NCBI RefSeq assembly: GCF_005885605.1
Contig: NZ_SZVP01000008.1
Location: forward strand, 1 to 64,000
Reading direction: 5' to 3'
DNA: 64,000 bases
From: Colwellia ponticola
GTDB taxonomy: Bacteria; Pseudomonadota; Gammaproteobacteria; Enterobacterales; Alteromonadaceae
This document shows, one piece after another, positions 59,450 through 64,000 of the stretch; position 1 is the first letter of the stretch; every line of letters begins with the position of its first letter. Both the position numbers and the translations under genes were made by a program. The notes beneath the pieces were generated by a model. It had not been told where the DNA came from and made no database searches. It saw nothing but the letters and a program-made list of their open reading frames with translations.

Positions 59450-60640
59450 TTAATCCTTACTCATTGCAGTGACAGCGGTGTCGGCATTGCTAGCAGCACC
59501 CATCTTGCTATCAACAATCACTTTTTGATTGTTTTTAACCTTGATCAAGTTATTAATAATGACTTGATCGCCAGCGACTAACCCTTGTTTAACTACCCAG
59601 GCGTTGTTAACTTCATGACCTAAGACAATCACTTTTTTAATGGCTAAATCGTTACCACTTACCAAAAATACTGACGGCTCACCCGATTGACTTCTAATCA
59701 CTGCAGATTGTGGGATCACTAAATAGCTTTTCTCGGTGGGCAAAGCGATATGTGCACGTACAAAAGTACCCGGTAATAGAATATTTTCTGGGTTAGGCAT
59801 TAAAGCACGTAAAGTGACACTGCCAGTAGCATTGTCTACTTGAAAATCAGCAAACTCTAAATACCCTAGTTCATTATATTGAGTACCATCTTCTAAGGTC
59901 ACTGTAACCGGTACTGGTGGTCTATCTTTTATTTCTTTTTTGAATTCTTGTCTTAATTTATATAACGATACTGAAGACTGTTTCATATCAACATAAACTT
60001 GGTCTAATTGAATAATCGTCGTCAGGTATGAAGCTTGTCCTGTGGTTAATAACGTGCCTTCATTAACCTGTGAAATACCTATTCGGCCGCTAATAGGTGC
60101 TTTAATATCAGTATAAGAAAGTTGAATACTGGCATTTTCTAGATCAGCTTTTCGAATAGCGACTTCTGCTTTTGCTTGCAGGTATGTTGAGTAGGATTCA
60201 TCATAAAGTTGCTGACTTGCCAGGTTTTTTCTCAGTAACTCCGCATAACGAATCGCTATTTTGTTGGTTGACTCTTGATTCGCTATGGCTTTATCTAACT
60301 GTGCTTTGGCGCTGTTCACCGTTGCTTGATACGTAGTGGCGTCAATTTTATATAGAATTTGTCCGCGTTTTACTAAGCTCCCTTCTGCAAACTCACGACT
60401 TTGCACAATACCCGATACTTGCGGGCGCACTTCTGCTTCTTTGTAGGCTGAAATTCTACCAGGTAATTCATTCGTAAGCCTTAACGTAGTCGCAGACAGC
60501 ATTAACGTATCTACATGAATAGCAGGATCTTTTTGTATTACAGACTGCGCTGTTAATTGTTCTTGCTTATCACAGCCAAGTAACGCCATCGGTAGTAAGA
60601 GTAAAAAAACAATTTTTTTTACTGAGTGAGTTAACAACAT
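59450..60640 (-). CDS. RND pump periplasmic adaptor (membrane fusion) lipoprotein, AcrA type
   Basis: Links the inner membrane pump to TolC. 396 residues. The signal peptide ends in the lipobox LLGC with the Cys at residue 23. The lipoyl half-motifs (PQVSGIVQSREFAEGSLVKR and APISGRIGISQVNEG) flank a long alpha-hairpin (about 95-165), and beta-barrel and membrane-proximal domains follow. First gene of the four-gene unit with the pump and two-component system. Divergent from the arsenic cluster. Confidence 0.93.
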   Translation of the reverse strand: MLLTHSVKKIVFLLLLPMALLGCDKQEQLTAQSVIQKDPAIHVDTLMLSATTLRLTNELPGRISAYKEAEVRPQVSGIVQSREFAEGSLVKRGQILYKIDATTYQATVNSAKAQLDKAIANQESTNKIAIRYAELLRKNLASQQLYDESYSTYLQAKAEVAIRKADLENASIQLSYTDIKAPISGRIGISQVNEGTLLTTGQASYLTTIIQLDQVYVDMKQSSVSLYKLRQEFKKEIKDRPPVPVTVTLEDGTQYNELGYLEFADFQVDNATGSVTLRALMPNPENILLPGTFVRAHIALPTEKSYLVIPQSAVIRSQSGEPSVFLVSGNDLAIKKVIVLGHEVNNAWVVKQGLVAGDQVIINNLIKVKNNQKVIVDSKMGAASNADTAVTAMSKD

Positions 60641-60821
60641 AGATAAACCTTAATAAAAATAAACCAGTCTTGGTAAGTTAGTTAACTTATCACAACACTG
60701 GTTAAGGCAAGGTTAACGTTACTAGCCCATTGTAGATCTGCGATTGCAGAAGAGTCAGGTCATTAACTGACCACTTGGTAATTTCTTAAGTTACTCAAGC
60801 AAACTGTACACACATACTTTA

Positions 60822-60857
60822 CATATCAAAAAGTGCATATATAATATTTCATATATA
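60822..60857. promoter_or_regulatory. AT-rich repeated element upstream of the arsenic cluster, possible ArsR operator
   Basis: CATAT occurs at 60822, 60836 and 60850, exactly 14 bases apart, ending 16-50 bases before the fusion gene. ArsR-family operators are AT-rich with ATA half-sites. The element is in the right place for self-control, but the match to a known consensus is weak. Confidence 0.4.
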
Positions 60858-60872
60858 TTTTTTGGTGTGCTC

Positions 60873-61697
60873 ATGAACTCTATAAAAAAACAAAAAGTAC
60901 TTTTTCTTTGTACAGGCAATTCTGCTAGATCACAAATAGCTGAGGCCTTATTACGCCATAAAGCTAGTGAGAAATTCGAGGTATTTAGTGCTGGTACTCA
61001 TCCAGAAAATATCGACTTACGGGCAATAGCGGCGTTAAATCAATTGGCCATTGACACTAAAAACTTAACCTCTAAAAGTATTAGCGTCTTTGCCGGTCAA
61101 GCATTTGATTATGTCATTACGCTTTGTAGCAAAGCGAATGAGGAATGTAGAAGCTATCCTAATACAGCAAAACAACTAAACTGGGACTTAGTAGATCCCA
61201 AAACGCGTGCAGATAAACAGGCTTTTACTGCAACAGTCACAGAATTAAACAACCGCTTATCTATGTTCCTATTAGCGGAAGGCGCTCCTGTCACCATTGC
61301 TAATAAGGTTGCAATAACTCATAGTGAAGCTAACCAAACATTAACTAACTTTTCTCCTATTATTTTTTATAAAAGCCTAAGCGACGATATTCGTTTAAAA
61401 GTATTAATGTTAACGCACTATCATGGCGAACTTTGTGTGTGCGAGTTAATGACAGCACTCAATGAAGATAGCCAACCTAAAGTATCCCGCAACCTTGCGG
61501 TATTAAAAAAAGCTCGCGTCCTTATTGATAGAAAGCATGGACAGTGGGTATTTTATCGCATTAACCCAATGCTGCCTTTATGGGCTAAATCTGTGATAGC
61601 GCAAACCACAGAAAACAATATATTATTAATTAATCAACCACTTAAGCGTTTAGATAAAATGAAAAACAGGCCAGAGAAGACTGATTTTTGTAAATAA
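60873..61697 (+). CDS. ArsC-ArsR fusion: thioredoxin-type arsenate reductase with C-terminal arsenite-responsive repressor domain
   Basis: 274 residues. Residues 1-137 are a low-molecular-weight phosphatase-fold arsenate reductase: the P-loop CTGNSARS holds Cys13, and Cys85 and Cys92 (LCSKANEEC) give the redox relay used with thioredoxin. After a linker of about 20 residues, 160-250 form an ArsR-type winged helix (FYKSLSDDIRLKVLMLTHYH) with the arsenite-binding CVC pair, Cys188 and Cys190, in ELCVCEL. Fusions in the opposite order (ArsR first) are more familiar. The ATG at 60873 is chosen over a GTG two codons before. First gene of the cluster. A sequencing join of two genes is unlikely, as the linker is in one clean frame. 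Confidence 0.85.
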   Translation: MNSIKKQKVLFLCTGNSARSQIAEALLRHKASEKFEVFSAGTHPENIDLRAIAALNQLAIDTKNLTSKSISVFAGQAFDYVITLCSKANEECRSYPNTAKQLNWDLVDPKTRADKQAFTATVTELNNRLSMFLLAEGAPVTIANKVAITHSEANQTLTNFSPIIFYKSLSDDIRLKVLMLTHYHGELCVCELMTALNEDSQPKVSRNLAVLKKARVLIDRKHGQWVFYRINPMLPLWAKSVIAQTTENNILLINQPLKRLDKMKNRPEKTDFCK

Positions 61698-61715
61698 TTT
61701 TTTTAGGAGAAGTTC

Positions 61716-62708
61716 ATGTTCGAAATATTTACTGAGTTAGCCACCTGGTTAGTCGTTGATGTGTTTGGGCTGTCTAAAGCGACCAAATTAGGTGATGCGC
61801 TACATTTCTTTATTGAAGACACCACTAAGATCTTCTTTCTACTATTGGTGATGATTTACGCTATTGCCTTATTAAGAGCCTCAATGAATGTAGAGCGTGT
61901 ACGCGATTATTTAGCGGGTAAAAATAAAGGCGTTGGTTACCTATTAGGCTCAAGTTTTGGCGCAATAACACCTTTTTGTTCATGTTCAAGTATTCCTGTC
62001 TTCTTAGGTTTTACCTCTGCAGGCATCCCCGTTGGCATAACCATGTCATTTCTTATCACCTCCCCTTTAATCAATGAAGTAGCAATATTACTATTATTGA
62101 GCTTATTAGGCTGGAAGTTTACCCTACTTTATATTGTTGTGGGTATGTCGGTAGGTATTTTAGGCGGTGCTTTTCTTGATGCGATTAAAGCGGAGCGGTG
62201 GTTGCAGTCTTTTGCCGCTAAAGCATTAGCGCGTGGTCAAAATTCCTCTGCAGGTTTACAAAGCCAAGGTATCAATACCTTATCTTTTAAAGAACGACAT
62301 AATTATGCAAAAAATGAGATGCTTGAAATATTTGGTCGAGTATGGAAATGGGTCATTATTGGTGTTGGACTAGGAGCCGCTTTACATGGCTTTGTGCCAG
62401 ATGGCTGGATTCAACAACATTTAGGAGATGGTCAATGGTGGTCTGTTCCGGCAGCCGTATTACTTGGAATACCTTTATATTCCAATGCCACTGGGGTTAT
62501 TCCTATTATGGAAAGTTTAATTAAACAAGGGCTTCCTATTGGTACGACGCTCGCTTTTTGCATGAGTACGGTCGCGGCAAGTTTTCCTGAATTTATTTTA
62601 TTAAAGCAAGTGATGCAATGGCGCTTATTAGCCGTACTTTTCTTACTGCTACTTAGCGCATTTACTTTAATTGGTTGGATTTTTAATTTGCTAAGCCCGT
62701 TTATTTAA
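61716..62708 (+). CDS. ArsP/DUF318-type permease
   Basis: A 330-residue inner membrane protein with about 8-9 helices. The conserved cysteine-rich GAITPFCSCSSIPVFLGFTSA near residue 85 and MSFLITSPLINEVAILLLLS after it are diagnostic of this permease family, of which ArsP exports trivalent organoarsenicals. Whether this one moves organic or inorganic arsenic is not evident. ATG with TAGGAG upstream, 18 bases after the fusion gene. Confidence 0.85.
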   Translation: MFEIFTELATWLVVDVFGLSKATKLGDALHFFIEDTTKIFFLLLVMIYAIALLRASMNVERVRDYLAGKNKGVGYLLGSSFGAITPFCSCSSIPVFLGFTSAGIPVGITMSFLITSPLINEVAILLLLSLLGWKFTLLYIVVGMSVGILGGAFLDAIKAERWLQSFAAKALARGQNSSAGLQSQGINTLSFKERHNYAKNEMLEIFGRVWKWVIIGVGLGAALHGFVPDGWIQQHLGDGQWWSVPAAVLLGIPLYSNATGVIPIMESLIKQGLPIGTTLAFCMSTVAASFPEFILLKQVMQWRLLAVLFLLLLSAFTLIGWIFNLLSPFI

Positions 62709-62786
62709 CACGCTACACTTAACTACCAACTAAGCAAAGCAATTAAACACAGTAACTAAACATAATAACCACAAGGGAGAAGTCAC

Positions 62787-63023
62787 ATGAAGAACATTAA
62801 AATCCTAGGCACAGGTTGCGCTAAGTGCACTAAAACAGCTGAACTTATTGAAAAAATAGCGAACGAATTAAGTATCGCTATCCAAATAACAAAAGAAACA
62901 AATCCAGAAGTGATTATGGAGTACGGCGTTATGAGCACGCCTGCGGTCATTATTAATGAAGTTAATGTTCACAGCGGCTCTATTCCTAACACTAAAGCTA
63001 TTGAGTCTTGGCTAAAAGCGTAA
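62787..63023 (+). CDS. small thioredoxin-like (redox-active disulfide) protein
   Basis: 78 residues. KNIKILGTGCAKCTKTAELI has the CxxC redox pair near residues 10-13, and VMSTPAVIINEVNVHSG has the cis-Pro of the thioredoxin fold. It belongs to the family often found beside ArsP-type permeases. A reductant for the arsenate reductase domain is a reasonable guess. ATG with AAGGGAG upstream. Confidence 0.88.
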   Translation: MKNIKILGTGCAKCTKTAELIEKIANELSIAIQITKETNPEVIMEYGVMSTPAVIINEVNVHSGSIPNTKAIESWLKA

Positions 63024-63078
63024 CTAGCTATTTACCTTACGGCTTATAAATAATTTTTTTCGCTATTTAGGATAAAAC

Positions 63079-64000
63079 ATGACAATTAAAATAGGTATTA
63101 ACGGCTTTGGTCGTATGGGACGTTTATCAATGCGCGTGGCATTTGATTGGCACGATATCGACATTGTTCATATTAATGACCCTGCAGGCAATGCACAAAC
63201 ACTAGCCCACTTACTGAGTTTTGATTCAGTTCACGGTCGCTGGCACCATGACGCTACCCATGAGGGTGACTCCATCGTTATCAATGGTAACGCTATTCCT
63301 TGTACACAAAATATCGCAACCCAAGATACTGATTGGTCTAACTGTGATGTGGTGATAGAAGCTTCAGGAAAAATAAAAACTAAAGCCTTACTACAAGCTT
63401 ATTTAGATCAAGGGGTAAAACGCGTTGTCGTTACCGCGCCAGTCAAAGAAGAAGGTGTATTGAATATAGTGCTGGGGGTTAATGAAGCGTTATACGATAA
63501 AGCCATCCATCCTATTATCACCGCTGCATCATGTACCACTAATTGTTTAGCGCCTGTGGTCAAAGTTATTCATGAGAAGATAGGTATTAAACATGGTTCA
63601 ATAACCACCATACATAGCATAACCAATACCCAAACCATATTAGATGCTCCACATAAAGATTTACGTCGAGCTCGTGCTTGTGGGGCAAGTTTAATTCCAA
63701 CGACAACAGGCTCAGCGACGGCTATTACTCATATTTTCCCTGAGCTAGCAGGCAAGTTAAACGGCCATGCAATACGAGTGCCTTTAGCTAATGCGTCGAT
63801 TACCGATTGTGTCTTTGAGGTCGAACGCGAGACCTCGGTTGCAGAGGTAAATCAGTTATTAAAAGCAGCCGCTGATAATGAGTTACACGGTATTATGGGT
63901 TATGAAGAGCGCCCATTAGTCTCTATTGATTACAAAACGGATCCACGTTCAAGCGTTATTGATGCGCTTTCAACCATGGTGGTTAACGGCACACAGGTAA
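63079..64000 (+). CDS. glyceraldehyde-3-phosphate dehydrogenase, arsenic-cluster type (cut by window end)
   Basis: 307 complete codons of a GAPDH, expected to be about 335 residues. The NAD-binding [17 protein letters not shown] starts it. The catalytic Cys152 is in [15 protein letters not shown], with its His partner in a later THIF-like position ([13 protein letters not shown]), and [20 protein letters not shown] is typical. In arsenic operons such a GAPDH makes 1-arseno-3-phosphoglycerate, which ArsJ exports. The next gene is therefore predicted to be arsJ, outside the window. ATG with TAGGAT upstream, 56 bases after the thioredoxin-like gene. Confidence 0.9.
   Translation, partial: MTIKIGINGFGRMGRLSMRVAFDWHDIDIVHINDPAGNAQTLAHLLSFDSVHGRWHHDATHEGDSIVINGNAIPCTQNIATQDTDWSNCDVVIEASGKIKTKALLQAYLDQGVKRVVVTAPVKEEGVLNIVLGVNEALYDKAIHPIITAASCTTNCLAPVVKVIHEKIGIKHGSITTIHSITNTQTILDAPHKDLRRARACGASLIPTTTGSATAITHIFPELAGKLNGHAIRVPLANASITDCVFEVERETSVAEVNQLLKAAADNELHGIMGYEERPLVSIDYKTDPRSSVIDALSTMVVNGTQV

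Overview
The window looks like chromosome from a marine, cold-adapted gammaproteobacterium of the Alteromonadales, most likely Colwellia or a close relative in Colwelliaceae. This is an inference from low G+C, protein character, gene content (hut cluster with HutC, a second EF-G, FadH, NorR/Hmp, DusC, RluF) and abundant short ATACCAA-type repeats. No tRNA, rRNA or CRISPR array was found. Most of the window is ordinary core chromosome. The accessory parts are the left edge (broken IS3 and integrase genes) and the right end (an arsenic cluster that runs off the window).

Left edge to 18 kb: an IS3-family remnant cuts an integrase gene. Then come ssb (with a long repetitive tail), a thioesterase, an Omp85-like outer membrane protein with no ordinary start codon, pssA, fadH, a GreA/B-like protein, dodecin, a YajR-like MFS transporter, uvrA, a propionyl-CoA synthetase, rluF and a glycerophosphodiesterase. 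From 17.5 to 23.2 kb is the histidine utilisation cluster: hutI diverges from hutC-hutU-hutH around a perfect HutC-type palindrome.

23.6 to 37.4 kb: dusC with a coupled small membrane protein, a YeeZ-like SDR, a spermidine-synthase-like methyltransferase, a stand-alone second EF-G, a CstA-family transporter, then the 11-gene S10 ribosomal protein operon (rpsJ to rpsQ) with a recognisable promoter and leader hairpin. The spc operon does not follow. Instead the 3' end of rpsQ and its terminator are repeated in tandem about 3.6 times, and norR comes next.

37.4 to 48.4 kb: norR and hmp diverge around two NorR-type sites and a sigma-54 promoter, which forms a nitric-oxide defence unit. An envelope-modification regulon follows: eptA, an LTA-synthase-like enzyme, dgkA and a PmrAB-like two-component system. 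Arrays of CTTAAG-type hexamers at exact 11-bp spacing lie upstream of eptA, dgkA and the response regulator. The enzymes fit together because phosphoglycerol or phosphoethanolamine transfer leaves diacylglycerol, which DgkA recycles. A site-2-type M50 protease follows.

48.5 to 64 kb: a reactive-carbonyl module (MDR reductase, YqhD-like alcohol dehydrogenase, DJ-1/PfpI protein) sits next to a divergent LysR regulator. Next are an unrecognised 350-residue protein and a four-gene unit encoding an AcrAB-like RND pump with its own two-component system. Last is an arsenic cluster: an unusual ArsC-ArsR fusion, an ArsP-type permease, a small thioredoxin-like protein and a GAPDH cut by the window end. 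The GAPDH suggests that arsJ lies just beyond. Together the right half is rich in stress and efflux functions; the left half is mostly housekeeping metabolism.
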